Source of the DNA: Rhizobium sp. ZPR4 | Lineage (GTDB): Bacteria > Pseudomonadota > Alphaproteobacteria > Rhizobiales > Rhizobiaceae | Length of the DNA: 64,000 bases | NCBI RefSeq assembly: GCF_040215725.1 | Contig: NZ_CP157969.1 | Location: 868,001-932,000 of the forward strand | Direction of reading: 5' to 3' | Shown here: positions 17,715 through 26,821 of the stretch, piece after piece | Layout of the letters: each line of letters begins with the position of its first letter | Position numbering within the stretch: the stretch's first letter is position 1 | Translations under genes and position numbers: made by a program | Notes under the pieces: generated by a model | What the model saw: the letters and a program-made list of their open reading frames with translations, nothing else | Database searches by the model: none | What the model was told of the DNA's origin: nothing

Positions 17715-18126
17715 ATGGCCTCGTCCTCCCCAAGCCGGCCACGCAAAATCCGGCCATTGTCCAGTTTGAACTGGTCCGTTCGCATCGGAGCATGCATATC
17801 AACGATCGCAGTCTCATCGAGCGTGCGGGCGCAAGTCATAACTTACCAGAAGGCGACAGCCGCTTTAAGCGAATATATTACGAGATCTTCATATTTAGCA
17901 ATGATTGCTAAGACATGTGCAGATTAAATCGACCGCGGCGACATCATCTGTTTCATTCCGAGCGCAAGAAGATTGTATTCCTGGAATGGAGGCAGTGCGG
18001 CGGTTGTAGCGCTTCCGTTGGGTGGTTTCGATTGCTCCGTGGTTGATTCGCGGACCATGCCTCGCCGTCAGCGCTTCTTTTGCGGTTCGTTTCCGATCGA
18101 GGCCGGGTAGCCGGTGCCCCAGGCTT
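17715..18126. promoter_or_regulatory. Intergenic region upstream of the GGDEF-EAL operon
   Basis: About 410 bases without a gene. It carries the promoter of the minus-strand signalling operon and a 17-base perfect palindrome at 17895-17911 (listed separately) in a short AT-rich stretch. The part at 17940-18126 is GC-rich, lies just past the end of the glycosyltransferase gene, and shows no clear repeat or hairpin. Confidence 0.4.
17895..17911. promoter_or_regulatory. Palindromic operator candidate
   Basis: TTAGCAATGATTGCTAA is a 17-base dyad with a single central G, about 180 bases before the GGDEF-EAL start codon. The symmetry and AT-rich setting suggest a dimeric repressor or activator site. 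I cannot assign the regulator. Confidence 0.4.
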
Positions 18127-19314
18127 TTACTGAAGCGTCCTGCTGTGCGGCTCCATCGCAAGTACTGGCAATTGCGTTTCGCGACCTGTTTGAACGGCAG
18201 GGTGGCTCCGCAGCCTTGCGGCCTTGCGGATCAGCAGCTCCTCATTGATGATCGCTTGCATGGCTGCGATGAATTTGCGCTGGCTGAACTGTTCCGCATG
18301 CGATTGCAGTGTTTCCGGGTGAAAGCGGTGCTGTATGGCCTCGAAATCGATCACCGCCTTGATCAGGGCGTCGACAGACTGCTGATCGAAGAGAATGCCG
18401 GTCACCCCCGGTGCGACGGTTTCCAGCGCTCCGCCGCTTCCGTAAGCGATAACGGGCCGCCCGCTTGCCATCGCTTCCACCGGAACCATGCCGAAGTCTT
18501 CCTCGCCGGGGAAGATCAGTGCACGGCAGCGCGCAAGCTTTTCCTTCAATATTGGAAATGGGGTCCTGCCGAGGAAAGTGATCGAGGGACCGGCGATGCG
18601 CTTCAACCCCTCTGCTTCGCTGCCTTCGCCGATAACGACCAGCTGGCGATTCATCCGGGTAAAGGCCTTCACCGCCAGATCGATCCGCTTGTAGGGAACC
18701 AGCTGGCCGGCGCAGAGATAAAAATCCTCGGTCGATGGCGCCGGCATGAAATCATCGACATTGACGGGCGGATAGACCACCGTCGCGGGCCGCCGATAAT
18801 ATTTGCCGATGCGGTCGCAGACATGATGCGAGTTGGCGACGAAGCGGTCGACCCGCATGCTCGTATTGACGTCCCAGGAGCGCAGCAACGGCGCCAGCAT
18901 CGGCAATAAGAGCCGGGATGCTAGGCCCGCATGGGATCGATAGAAGTGATAGTGATCCCAAAGATAGCGCATGGGGGAGTGGCAATAGCAGACATGCGTT
19001 GCCCCCGGCGGCGGGATAATGCCCTTGGCCGGGCCTGATTCGCTGGAAATGATCAGATCGTAGCCGGTAAGGTCGAAGCTCTCCAATGCGAAGGGCATCA
19101 GCGGCAGCAGCGATTGGTAGGTCTTGGCGGCGCCCGGAATCCGCTGAAGGAAGGAGGTGAAAATCTTGTGTCTGCGGATCTTCTCGGAGACACGGCTTTC
19201 ATCATAGACGAGAGTGAAGATATCGGCGTCCGGATACATGTCGCAGAGAGCCTCGACCACTTTTTCTCCGCCCCGCATCGACACCAGCCAATAATGCACG
19301 ATCGCTACCCGCAT
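18127..19314 (-). CDS. Family-4 glycosyltransferase (WbaZ-like)
   Basis: A 395-residue cytosolic GT-B glycosyltransferase. The N-terminal MRVAIVHYWLVSMRGGEKV and YCHSPMRYLWD, and the C-terminal FPGEEDFGMVPVEAMASGRPVIAYGSGGALETV, are typical of WbaZ/mannosyltransferase-like GT4 enzymes. I choose the ATG at 19314, 8 bases after GGAGGG, over an upstream ATG at 19344. It is transcribed away from the export and polymerisation genes that begin at 19628. It probably adds one sugar to the lipid-linked repeat unit of the exopolysaccharide; the sugar is not predictable. Confidence 0.88.
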   Translation of the reverse strand: MRVAIVHYWLVSMRGGEKVVEALCDMYPDADIFTLVYDESRVSEKIRRHKIFTSFLQRIPGAAKTYQSLLPLMPFALESFDLTGYDLIISSESGPAKGIIPPPGATHVCYCHSPMRYLWDHYHFYRSHAGLASRLLLPMLAPLLRSWDVNTSMRVDRFVANSHHVCDRIGKYYRRPATVVYPPVNVDDFMPAPSTEDFYLCAGQLVPYKRIDLAVKAFTRMNRQLVVIGEGSEAEGLKRIAGPSITFLGRTPFPILKEKLARCRALIFPGEEDFGMVPVEAMASGRPVIAYGSGGALETVAPGVTGILFDQQSVDALIKAVIDFEAIQHRFHPETLQSHAEQFSQRKFIAAMQAIINEELLIRKAARLRSHPAVQTGRETQLPVLAMEPHSRTLQ

Positions 19315-19627
19315 TGCTCTTCCCTCCATGGGCCGAAACAACATTGGGCAGCCGGCAACTTTTGCGACAGGGCCTACATCGGTTCACTGCGGCATACAAA
19401 TGGCCGAAGGGAGTAGCCAAAAGATTTAGCCGCCGGTGCGCGCCTGCACACAAGGATATGCCCATCCGACCAAGAGACGGCAGCGTCGCCTACCTCCCTG
19501 CCAGAAATGATAAGCCCTGTTGCTTCGGTAGGGGATTTACACGTTATGCGTTCAGCTGCTGATCTCGCTGCATGGCGCCTTGTTCCGCGTGATGGCGCAA
19601 GCGATCAAGAAAGCGAGATTTCGACTC
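19315..19627. promoter_or_regulatory. Divergent promoter region of the exopolysaccharide locus
   Basis: About 310 bases between the minus-strand glycosyltransferase and the plus-strand export gene. It must hold both promoters. No inverted repeat longer than a few bases and no convincing -35/-10 pair was found by eye. Confidence 0.35.
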
Positions 19628-20965
19628 ATGTCTAGAGTGTGCGCTTCAGCTTACCATTCCATCTCCAGGCCGTCTCGGCTCATGGCGCCCTGGTTGTTGG
19701 CGTTGCTTCTTTCCGGCGTGGCCATGCACGGCATAGCGAGCGCCGCGGCCAACGACGTCTATCGTGTCGGGCCTCAGGCGCGGATCAAGGTCGCCATCGT
19801 CGAATGGATCGCTGCAACAGGCGAATACAAGGAATGGACGGCGCTAAACGGCGAATATGTCGTGTCGCAATCGGGTTCGATCTCAATCCCGATGATTGGA
19901 GAAATGCAGGTCGGCGACAAGACCGTCGAAGACATCAGTGCCGATATCGGCGAGAAGCTGAAGCAGATCACCGGTCTGGCGCTTGCGCCGACTGCCTCGG
20001 TCGAGGTCGTCAAATATCCGATGATCTATGTGTCCGGTGCTGTCGAAAAACCAAGCGAGCTGGAGTTCAGGCCCGGCCTGACGGTGAAACAGGCCATCGC
20101 CATGGCGGGTGGGCGGGAGCGTCGGTCCAGTCAGACCGGCGACTACTCGGAGGCGCAGCAGGTCAGCTATGCCGGCGAGATCAGCCGGATGGAGCTGCAG
20201 CTGAAACAGCTTGGCGCCCGGCGGGCCCGCCTCATGGCCGAACTCAACGATCAGCCGGCGATTTCATTTCCGCCCGAGATCAAGGCCGCTCCCGAGGGAT
20301 CGGCCGTCTCGCAGATCATGACGAGCGAAGTCGACCTGTTCAATGCCAGGGCGGATGCTTTGCGTCAGCAACTCGCCGCCGCCGCGGATCTGGAAGTGCT
20401 GTTGCGTAACGAAATCAACATTCTTGATGAGAAAATGTCGTCGCAGGACGAGCAGGTGAAGATCGCGCAGGACGAGTTGAGCGACATTTCCAAGCTGGTC
20501 GACACCAAAATCCTGACCACCTCGCGGAAGACCTCGCTGGAGCGGATCGTCGCTGAGATGCAGGCAGGCAAGCTGGATCTTGTCGTTGCTTCGATGCAGG
20601 CGAAGCAGAAGCTGAGCGAGACCCAGCGCGATGCGCTCAATCTCACGGGTCAACGCAAGACCGATGCTGGCCAGCAGCTGCAGACTACCGAGACCGAAAT
20701 CGAGGATACGAAACTAAAGCGAAACACGACGTTGCAGCTGCTGCAGCTTTCAGGCGCTTCGCTTTCGAGAAGTCAGAGCATGAAGGCGCTCGATCTCCAG
20801 CCGATGGAATACTGGATCACCCGCAACGGCGACGAAGCCAATGCGATCAAGGCATCGGAAGCGACGGCGCTACAGCCGGGAGACGTTCTGGACGTGCGCT
20901 ACAACATTTCCGGAAGCCTGGACGGCACGGCGCTTTCATCCGCCGACACCGGCCAATCTCAATAG
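19628..20965 (+). CDS. Outer-membrane polysaccharide export protein (OPX, ExoF/Wza-like)
   Basis: About 445 residues with a signal peptide (MAPWLLALLLSGVAMHG core) and a Poly_export domain (VYRVGPQARIKVAIVEW, GSISIPMIGEMQVGDKTVEDI). SLBB-like regions follow (YPMIYVSGAVEKPSELEFRPGLTVKQAI), then a long coiled coil (about residues 185-390) as in rhizobial ExoF-type proteins. It would form the periplasmic/outer-membrane channel part of a Wzy-dependent export machine together with the next gene. Several in-frame starts exist (19592, 19628, 19682). I take 19628 because it leaves a normal signal peptide; no strong ribosome site decides it. Confidence 0.87.
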   Translation: MSRVCASAYHSISRPSRLMAPWLLALLLSGVAMHGIASAAANDVYRVGPQARIKVAIVEWIAATGEYKEWTALNGEYVVSQSGSISIPMIGEMQVGDKTVEDISADIGEKLKQITGLALAPTASVEVVKYPMIYVSGAVEKPSELEFRPGLTVKQAIAMAGGRERRSSQTGDYSEAQQVSYAGEISRMELQLKQLGARRARLMAELNDQPAISFPPEIKAAPEGSAVSQIMTSEVDLFNARADALRQQLAAAADLEVLLRNEINILDEKMSSQDEQVKIAQDELSDISKLVDTKILTTSRKTSLERIVAEMQAGKLDLVVASMQAKQKLSETQRDALNLTGQRKTDAGQQLQTTETEIEDTKLKRNTTLQLLQLSGASLSRSQSMKALDLQPMEYWITRNGDEANAIKASEATALQPGDVLDVRYNISGSLDGTALSSADTGQSQ

Positions 20966-20994
20966 TGATAAGCGAGCAATGTGGGGCGACAATC

Positions 20995-23900
20995 ATGGCA
21001 ATTCACGAGATCGGTAAGGGCTTGCGCAGCATTCCTTCGAGCGCCAAAGGTACAGGGGGCAGCGAATATATCTCCTTTCGCGACGTCTGGCGTTTCCTGC
21101 AACGCCACTGGATGATCTTCGCACTGTTTACGGGGGCGGGTCTCGGTATCGGCGGCTTCTATATGGCGACGACCCAGCCGGTCTATTTGGCGACCACGCG
21201 GCTCGTCATGGATCCCGACCAGGGGCGCATCGTCTCACAGGATGCCTTCACCGGAACGGTCATCATCGAAGCGGCGGAAATTGCGAGCCAGGTCGAGATC
21301 GTCAAATCCGAGGCGATTGCGCGCGCGGTCGTGCAGAAACTCAATCTCACAGAAGATCCGGAGATCGTAGGCGGCATGTCCTGGCAGGCTACGCTGCATG
21401 ACAAGCTGCGTGCAATCTTCAGTTTTTTCAAGCATGGCGATGATGGCAGCGCGAAAGCGGAAACCACAGAAGATGACCTCATGCGCCGCACCATGGCCTC
21501 CTTCCTCTCCAGGGTCGAAGTTACTCGCGTTGGTCAATCTTACATTCTTGAGATCGGATATAGTTCGGTCGACCCGCAAAAGGCAGCGGACGCGGCGAAT
21601 GCGATTGCAGAGGCCTATATCAGCACCGGTCTGTCGGAACGGGCTTCCGCAGCGCAGAGCGGAGCCAAATGGCTGGAGACACGTTTGATCGAAGTCGGAC
21701 GGCAGGCACGCGAGGCCGCGATGAATGTCGAGGAGTTTCGCGCCAAAAACGGCATCATGGAGATCAGCACGTCGTCCTCTCTCGATCAGCAGCAACTATC
21801 GGAGATCAGCAGTCAGGCAGTTGCAGCAAAGGCGCAAACGGCAGCAGAATCGGCCAAGCTCGAAACGCTCAACCAGCTGATGTCGGGTGGCAAGATCCAA
21901 GGCGACGTCGACGAGACGATGAACAATCCGCGCATACAGAAGCTGCAAGAGGATCTTGGAACTGCCACAATCAAATTGAACAATCTCACCAGCAGATATG
22001 ATGCCGACAATCCCGCCATTATTGCTGCCCAGCAGGAAATCGATCGAATAAAGGGAGATATGCGCAAGGAGTTCGAGCGCATCCAGGCGGTATACAAGGC
22101 AAATCTGGAAGTTGCCAAAACCCGCGAAAAGCTCCTCAGCGACGAGTTGGCCTCTCTGAAAGACGCGGGAACGGACAAGAATCTGGCAAGGGTGGAGCTG
22201 TCGGAGATGGAAAGCCGCGCCACCACCTATCGACGGATGTATGAAAGCATCCTGCAGCAGCTGATTGGCGCGCTGCAAAAGGAATCGTTTCCGCTTGGCA
22301 ATGTCCGCGTCGTGACCGCGGCCGCCGTGCCGCTGGCAAAGACCTGGCCGAAGTCCTCCTTCGTCATGCCGTTCACGGCCATGCTCGGCCTTGCAGCCGG
22401 CGTCATGGCAGCGCTTTTGCGGGATGGCCTGGACCGCCGCGTCAGTTCCAGCGAAAAGTTGCGGCGGGAATTGGGGATCAGTTCTCTCGGCCACGTGCCC
22501 GTCTACATGAGCCCGTCCTTCCTGCCGGGGCGCATGGCGGTCGCCAATGCTGGCTGGCGACGAACGATGCTGCCGTTGAGATCCGTGCTCGATACGCCCT
22601 ATTCGCAATTTTCCGAAGCCTTGCGTGGCGTCAAGCATTCGATCGATTCCGCCTTCCCGCCGAACGCACCCATGGTGATCGGCATCACCTCGGTCGGTAC
22701 CGGCGAAGGCAAGACCACGATCGCAACCAATCTCGCACAGCTCTACCAGCACGAAGGTGCATCCGTTGTGCTCGTCGACGCCGATTTCCTCAATGCGAGA
22801 CTGAGCTGCGTGGTGACCGAAGCCGGCACCGATTTCGGCATGGAAGCCTTGAGCATCAACGATGTGCCGCGCCGCTATGCCGTCGCCCATGAGGGTGGCC
22901 TGCTTGTTGCGAAGGCCGAGCACGAGCCCGAGGCGGAAGTCATGCAGGCCCATGGCGGCGTTCCGGTCGTCACCGTCGACGAGACCGAAAAATCCGTTAC
23001 CGCTTTTCAGCGCTATGGGCATCTGCCCGCACTGAAGGCTGAGATCGACTTGTTGCGCCGGCGATACAAGGTCGTCATCGTCGACATGTCCGCTTTCGAG
23101 GATTCTGCCGATACACGTGTCATCTGCACCTATCTCGAGGGCATTGTCGTCGTCGTCGGGCAGACGAACAAGATGACGGTGGAGAGGCTGTCGGACGCAC
23201 TGGCAAGCTTCGGCACGACCACGATCAATATTCTCGGCATCATCGCCAATCGCAGCCACGAAAGGCGCCACCACCAGGATAAGCGTCTTTGGCGCCGCAG
23301 GCAGGATCGGCGCCAGGTGCGTGCATCCGCAAGGCGGCTTACGGGTGGCGTAGTGGGTCGTCCCTTGAAGGTTACGCTTGGTATCGCAAGCTCCGGCCGC
23401 CGCGATATCCTATCGTCCATCCTCCCGCATGTTGCCAGCCAGACCCGGAAGCCGGACGAGATCGTCGTGTGCCTTTCCTCGCCGGAAGACATCGATCCGA
23501 GTTGCCTGCGAAATCTCGACATTCCGGTGCGCGTGCTTATCAGCGAGCGCGGGCTTTGCCGTCAGCGCAATCGCATCCTCGACAGCGTTCAGGACGCGGA
23601 TATCGTCCTTTTCCTCGATGACGATTTTCTGATGACGCCTGCCTATATCGAGGAAACGGAACGGCTGTTTCAGCTGCAGCCGGATGTCGCCATGTGCACC
23701 GGAACGGTCTTGGCTGACGGTATTACAGGACCAGGTATTTCCGTTCGTGATGGCTTACGCTTGGTCGATGCGGGACGCCGGCGTCGCTCCGAGCCCTCAA
23801 TGCAAATCCGATCTGTTTACAATGCCTATGGCTGCAACATGGCGATCCGCATGGCCATCGTCAAAGCCGCGGCCCTGCGTTTCGACGAGAACCTGCCCTT

Positions 23901-24252
23901 CTATGGCTGGCTCGAGGATGTCGATTTCAGCAGGCTCGTGGCCCATTATGGCCAGGTTGTCAGCGTCAAACAGCTCGAAGGCGTTCATCTCGGCACGAAA
24001 GGTGGCCGATCGGGTGGTGTCCGTCTCGGCTATTCGCAAATAGCAAATCCACTTTATCTCATGCGCAAGCGCACGATGAGCGTGCCGCAGGCAACGATGC
24101 AGATCGGCCGCAATCTTGCAGCCAACCTCGTCAAGGTCTGGCGACCGGAGCCCTGGGTCGACCGCAAGGGTCGCCTCAGAGGCAATGTCATCGCGCTTCG
24201 TGATCTGCTCAAGGGCAGGTTGGCACCGCAGAACATCGAAGCATTGGAATAG
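20995..24252 (+). CDS. Wzc/ExoP-like co-polymerase and ATPase fused to a family-2 glycosyltransferase
   Basis: One uninterrupted frame of 1085 residues. Residues 1-480 form a Wzz-type chain-length region with membrane segments near 35-55 and 445-465. Residues 545-760 form a BY-kinase-like ATPase with Walker A GTGEGKTTIATN (about 567), Walker A' VVLVDADF and Walker B VVIVDMSAFED. Residues 790-1085 form a GT2 glycosyltransferase with VLFLDDDFLM and GWLEDVDFSRL. The linker is Arg/His-rich and lacks the tyrosine cluster that ends typical BY-kinases. The ATG at 20995 is preferred to a GTG at 20965 because TGGGGCGA lies before it. It would couple chain-length control with addition of a sugar at the membrane. 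The fusion is unusual. Confidence 0.88.
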   Translation: MAIHEIGKGLRSIPSSAKGTGGSEYISFRDVWRFLQRHWMIFALFTGAGLGIGGFYMATTQPVYLATTRLVMDPDQGRIVSQDAFTGTVIIEAAEIASQVEIVKSEAIARAVVQKLNLTEDPEIVGGMSWQATLHDKLRAIFSFFKHGDDGSAKAETTEDDLMRRTMASFLSRVEVTRVGQSYILEIGYSSVDPQKAADAANAIAEAYISTGLSERASAAQSGAKWLETRLIEVGRQAREAAMNVEEFRAKNGIMEISTSSSLDQQQLSEISSQAVAAKAQTAAESAKLETLNQLMSGGKIQGDVDETMNNPRIQKLQEDLGTATIKLNNLTSRYDADNPAIIAAQQEIDRIKGDMRKEFERIQAVYKANLEVAKTREKLLSDELASLKDAGTDKNLARVELSEMESRATTYRRMYESILQQLIGALQKESFPLGNVRVVTAAAVPLAKTWPKSSFVMPFTAMLGLAAGVMAALLRDGLDRRVSSSEKLRRELGISSLGHVPVYMSPSFLPGRMAVANAGWRRTMLPLRSVLDTPYSQFSEALRGVKHSIDSAFPPNAPMVIGITSVGTGEGKTTIATNLAQLYQHEGASVVLVDADFLNARLSCVVTEAGTDFGMEALSINDVPRRYAVAHEGGLLVAKAEHEPEAEVMQAHGGVPVVTVDETEKSVTAFQRYGHLPALKAEIDLLRRRYKVVIVDMSAFEDSADTRVICTYLEGIVVVVGQTNKMTVERLSDALASFGTTTINILGIIANRSHERRHHQDKRLWRRRQDRRQVRASARRLTGGVVGRPLKVTLGIASSGRRDILSSILPHVASQTRKPDEIVVCLSSPEDIDPSCLRNLDIPVRVLISERGLCRQRNRILDSVQDADIVLFLDDDFLMTPAYIEETERLFQLQPDVAMCTGTVLADGITGPGISVRDGLRLVDAGRRRRSEPSMQIRSVYNAYGCNMAIRMAIVKAAALRFDENLPFYGWLEDVDFSRLVAHYGQVVSVKQLEGVHLGTKGGRSGGVRLGYSQIANPLYLMRKRTMSVPQATMQIGRNLAANLVKVWRPEPWVDRKGRLRGNVIALRDLLKGRLAPQNIEALE

Positions 24253-24256
24253 TCCG

Positions 24257-25564
24257 GTGGCGCGCTCCTCTGGCCTCGATCGCGTTGTCGTCATCAACGA
24301 CCGCTCCGCCAAGATAGGCGGAGCGTCGAATCTGGCGATACTTTCAGCCACTTTGCTGCAGGAAGCCGGGGTCGCCGTGACCTACTTTGCTGGCGACAGC
24401 GCAGGTTCCGAACGGCCGGCATCCGACACCATCAATCTGGCAGCGCAGCCGCTGATGCAGCAGCCGCGTCTCAGCGCGCTTGCCAGCGGCCTTTACAGCC
24501 GTCAAGCCTATGACGGCCTGAATGCCCTCATGTCGCGCGTCGACAGCCGGGGCACCATCTATCACGTTCATGGTTGGTCGAAGATCCTGTCGCCGTCGAT
24601 TTTTCGCGCCTTATGGCCGGTTCGCGACCGGGTGGTCTTGCACGCTCACGACTATTTCCTCTCCTGCCCGAACGGAGGATTTGCCAATTACCGCAGAAGC
24701 CAGGTCTGCCCCTTGACGCCGATGTCGCTCGGCTGTCTGGCGACAAACTGCGACAAGCGCGGCTACCATGAGAAGATCTGGAGATCGGCCCGCCATATGG
24801 TGAGGGAGCATTATTATCCCATCCAGCAATTTGCAGCCAATATCATCGTTGTGCATCAACGCATGAGTGAGTATTTCGCCCGCGGGCAGATCGACATGGG
24901 CAACATCGAGACAATTCGCAATCCGGTTGAACCTTTCCTCGCCCATCCGACGGAACCCTGGAAGAAGCGTGACTTTTTCTTTGTCGGTCGGCTGGAGCCG
25001 GAAAAGGGATTTGAAGATGCCGCGATCGCGGCACGGCTCGCCGGTGAGAAGCTACACGTCATAGGCGATGGTGCCGGCCGCGCTCGCCTGGAGCGGGACT
25101 TTCCGGAAGTCGTCATTCATGGCTGGAAGTCCAAGGGCGAGATGCGGGACATCCTGTGCGATGCGCGCGCGCTCGTCATTTCCTCCCGAGTGCCCGAGCC
25201 TTTCGGGCTGGCGGCGTTAGAGGCCGTGACCAGCGGCATACCAGTGATCTTGCCGGACACGGCGCTTCTCGGCGACGAGCTTTCGATGCTCGGATGCGGA
25301 TTGACCTTTCAGGGCGGCAAGGTGGAAACGCTCGCAAGCGGAATACGCCGGCTTGCCAGCGATGACATGCTGCTTCGCCTCATGAGCGTGAATTGCCTCC
25401 GCCGGTCAGGCGAGCTGGCGCACACACCGGTCTCATGGCGTGACGCATTGCTCGCCCTATACGATCGCGTTCTCGACCGTGCAAACGCCGCCGGCATGAA
25501 CTTGCGGTCGACCCTGAATGACGACTTTTCAGCCGCCCATCGACTGATCGACGAGGCAGGCTGA
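24257..25564 (+). CDS. Family-4 glycosyltransferase
   Basis: About 435 residues, GT-B fold: N-terminal AKIGGASNLAILSATLLQEAG, central FFFVGRLEPEKGFEDAA, and the nucleotide-sugar site SSRVPEPFGLAALEAVTSGIPVI. The most plausible start is the GTG at 24257, four bases after the stop of the fused co-polymerase gene. The longer frame upstream overlaps that gene and has no family similarity. It should add one residue to the lipid-linked repeat unit. A cysteine-rich stretch (CPLTPMSLGCLATNCDKRGY) is seen in related GT4 enzymes. Donor and acceptor are unknown. Confidence 0.86.
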   Translation: MARSSGLDRVVVINDRSAKIGGASNLAILSATLLQEAGVAVTYFAGDSAGSERPASDTINLAAQPLMQQPRLSALASGLYSRQAYDGLNALMSRVDSRGTIYHVHGWSKILSPSIFRALWPVRDRVVLHAHDYFLSCPNGGFANYRRSQVCPLTPMSLGCLATNCDKRGYHEKIWRSARHMVREHYYPIQQFAANIIVVHQRMSEYFARGQIDMGNIETIRNPVEPFLAHPTEPWKKRDFFFVGRLEPEKGFEDAAIAARLAGEKLHVIGDGAGRARLERDFPEVVIHGWKSKGEMRDILCDARALVISSRVPEPFGLAALEAVTSGIPVILPDTALLGDELSMLGCGLTFQGGKVETLASGIRRLASDDMLLRLMSVNCLRRSGELAHTPVSWRDALLALYDRVLDRANAAGMNLRSTLNDDFSAAHRLIDEAG

Positions 25565-25696
25565 GGCTTGTGGGTAGCTCTGTGTCCGGCTCTCTACGCC
25601 AATGGGACTAAGCCAATGTCCGCAGGGTCAATTGTCAAGGATTGGGGCAGCTGGCAGCCTTTGAAGGGAGCATGATAGTGGTGAGGGGTCTGGAAG

Positions 25697-26389
25697 ATGT
25701 TATCGACTTTTGACAGCATTGCCCATCGCGAGCGATCTCGCCGTGAGGCGAGGCGAACGGAACGGCTCGGACGGGCCAAGCGTATTGTCGACCTTGTTCT
25801 TTCCGGGTTCGGGCTGTTGTTTCTTGCGCCGGCGCTGCTTGTCATCGCGATTGCATTGCTTCTGGTCGACGGCCGGCCCATCATCTACCGCCATACGCGC
25901 GTCGGCCGCGATGGACGCCCGTTCGATTGCTTGAAATTCCGCACGATGCGCAAGGATGCCGATCGGCAGCTGGCGGAGCTACTGGCGCGTGACGAGATGC
26001 GAAAGCAGGAATGGCTATCGACGCAGAAGTTGACGAACGACCCGCGCGTCCACTGGTTGGGGAAGTACCTGCGCATGAGCAGCGCCGATGAGCTACCACA
26101 ATTGGTGAACGTTCAGCGCGGTGACATGAGCCTGGTCGGACCCCGACCCGTCGTCGCCGCCGAGCTCGATCGCTACGGAGCCAATCTCTATTGCTATCTG
26201 GGGCTGCGGCCGGGGATCACGGGTCTCTGGCAGGTCAACCGCCATGCCGATACCACTTACGAGGAGCGTATCCAGTTCGATCTGGACTACTTCCACAGTC
26301 GTTCATTGCGCACCGACTTTGCAATTCTCGTAAAAACGGTCGGCGTCGTGCTGCTCGCACGCAACGAAAAAGAACGTCTCACCAAATGA
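25697..26389 (+). CDS. ExoY-like undecaprenyl-phosphate sugar-1-phosphate transferase
   Basis: A 230-residue bacterial sugar transferase that starts repeat-unit synthesis by moving a hexose-1-phosphate onto undecaprenyl phosphate. It has one membrane/re-entrant segment (VDLVLSGFGLLFLAPALLVI). The catalytic core contains KFRTM, SADELPQLVNVQRGDMSLVGPRP and LRPGITGLWQVN. Length and sequence fit the short ExoY-type enzymes that lack the extra N-terminal membrane domain. It lies in line with the glycosyltransferases and flippase. Its 3' end is overlapped by a possible small gene on the other strand. Confidence 0.93.
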   Translation: MLSTFDSIAHRERSRREARRTERLGRAKRIVDLVLSGFGLLFLAPALLVIAIALLLVDGRPIIYRHTRVGRDGRPFDCLKFRTMRKDADRQLAELLARDEMRKQEWLSTQKLTNDPRVHWLGKYLRMSSADELPQLVNVQRGDMSLVGPRPVVAAELDRYGANLYCYLGLRPGITGLWQVNRHADTTYEERIQFDLDYFHSRSLRTDFAILVKTVGVVLLARNEKERLTK

Positions 26390-26537
26390 AAAAAGCAGCG
26401 ACGGCCATCCAAACGATAAGGCAGAAGATCACCAGAATCCAACGAAGCAACAATTTCTGGCGCAATCCACCTGGCTGTCCCGAGGCGATGCGATCTTGGT
26501 TCTCGTCTTTCATAAGCGGCTCTGCGTGGTGTTTCAT
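26379..26537 (-). CDS. Possible 52-residue single-pass membrane protein antisense to the ExoY-like 3' end
   Basis: A short minus-strand frame encoding a charged N-terminus (MKHHAEPLMKDENQDR), a basic stretch ending in KLLLRW and a hydrophobic helix (ILVIFCLIVWMAVAAFFIW) that runs to the stop codon. The pattern is that of a tail-anchored small membrane protein. It overlaps the last four codons of the ExoY-like gene, in a gap of about 430 bases that is otherwise empty. No strong ribosome site is visible, and a second ATG lies at 26513. Small membrane proteins such as ExoX modulate ExoY in rhizobia, but I see no sequence match to ExoX. Tentative. Confidence 0.4.
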   Translation of the reverse strand: MKHHAEPLMKDENQDRIASGQPGGLRQKLLLRWILVIFCLIVWMAVAAFFIW

Positions 26538-26821
26538 GACAATTGCCGGCAAGCCCCCCTTCTATTGCCGAGAATTTCGATCGGACCCTGACGTTCAGGG
26601 TAATAACTTCTCTGAAACAAAATCGAACAATTCCGGCACACCCCGCTTGCAGGCAGCGTTTCATTACACGGAATCATGTCCTGAATGGGAACGCTATAGA
26701 CTTTATCTGGTGCAAGGCTGGAAACAACTGTGGATTATCATGTTATTTTTCAACGGAATTTCTCAACCGGGCGATGCGAAGGCCGGATTTGCTCGTGTTT
26801 ACTTACCGCGACGGTGCGCTG

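Noticed and set aside
21796..23274. 492-codon minus-strand frame opposite the Wzc-like gene
   Set aside because: Antisense shadow of a clear Walker-motif protein.
23250..23380. Frameshift or sequencing error joining the Wzc-like and GT2 genes
   Set aside because: The frame runs through without any stop, with normal codon bias on both sides, so I treat it as a fusion; resequencing would settle it.
24116..24256. Longer N-terminus for the second GT4 glycosyltransferase
   Set aside because: The extra 47 codons overlap the fused co-polymerase gene in another frame and do not resemble GT4 N-termini.
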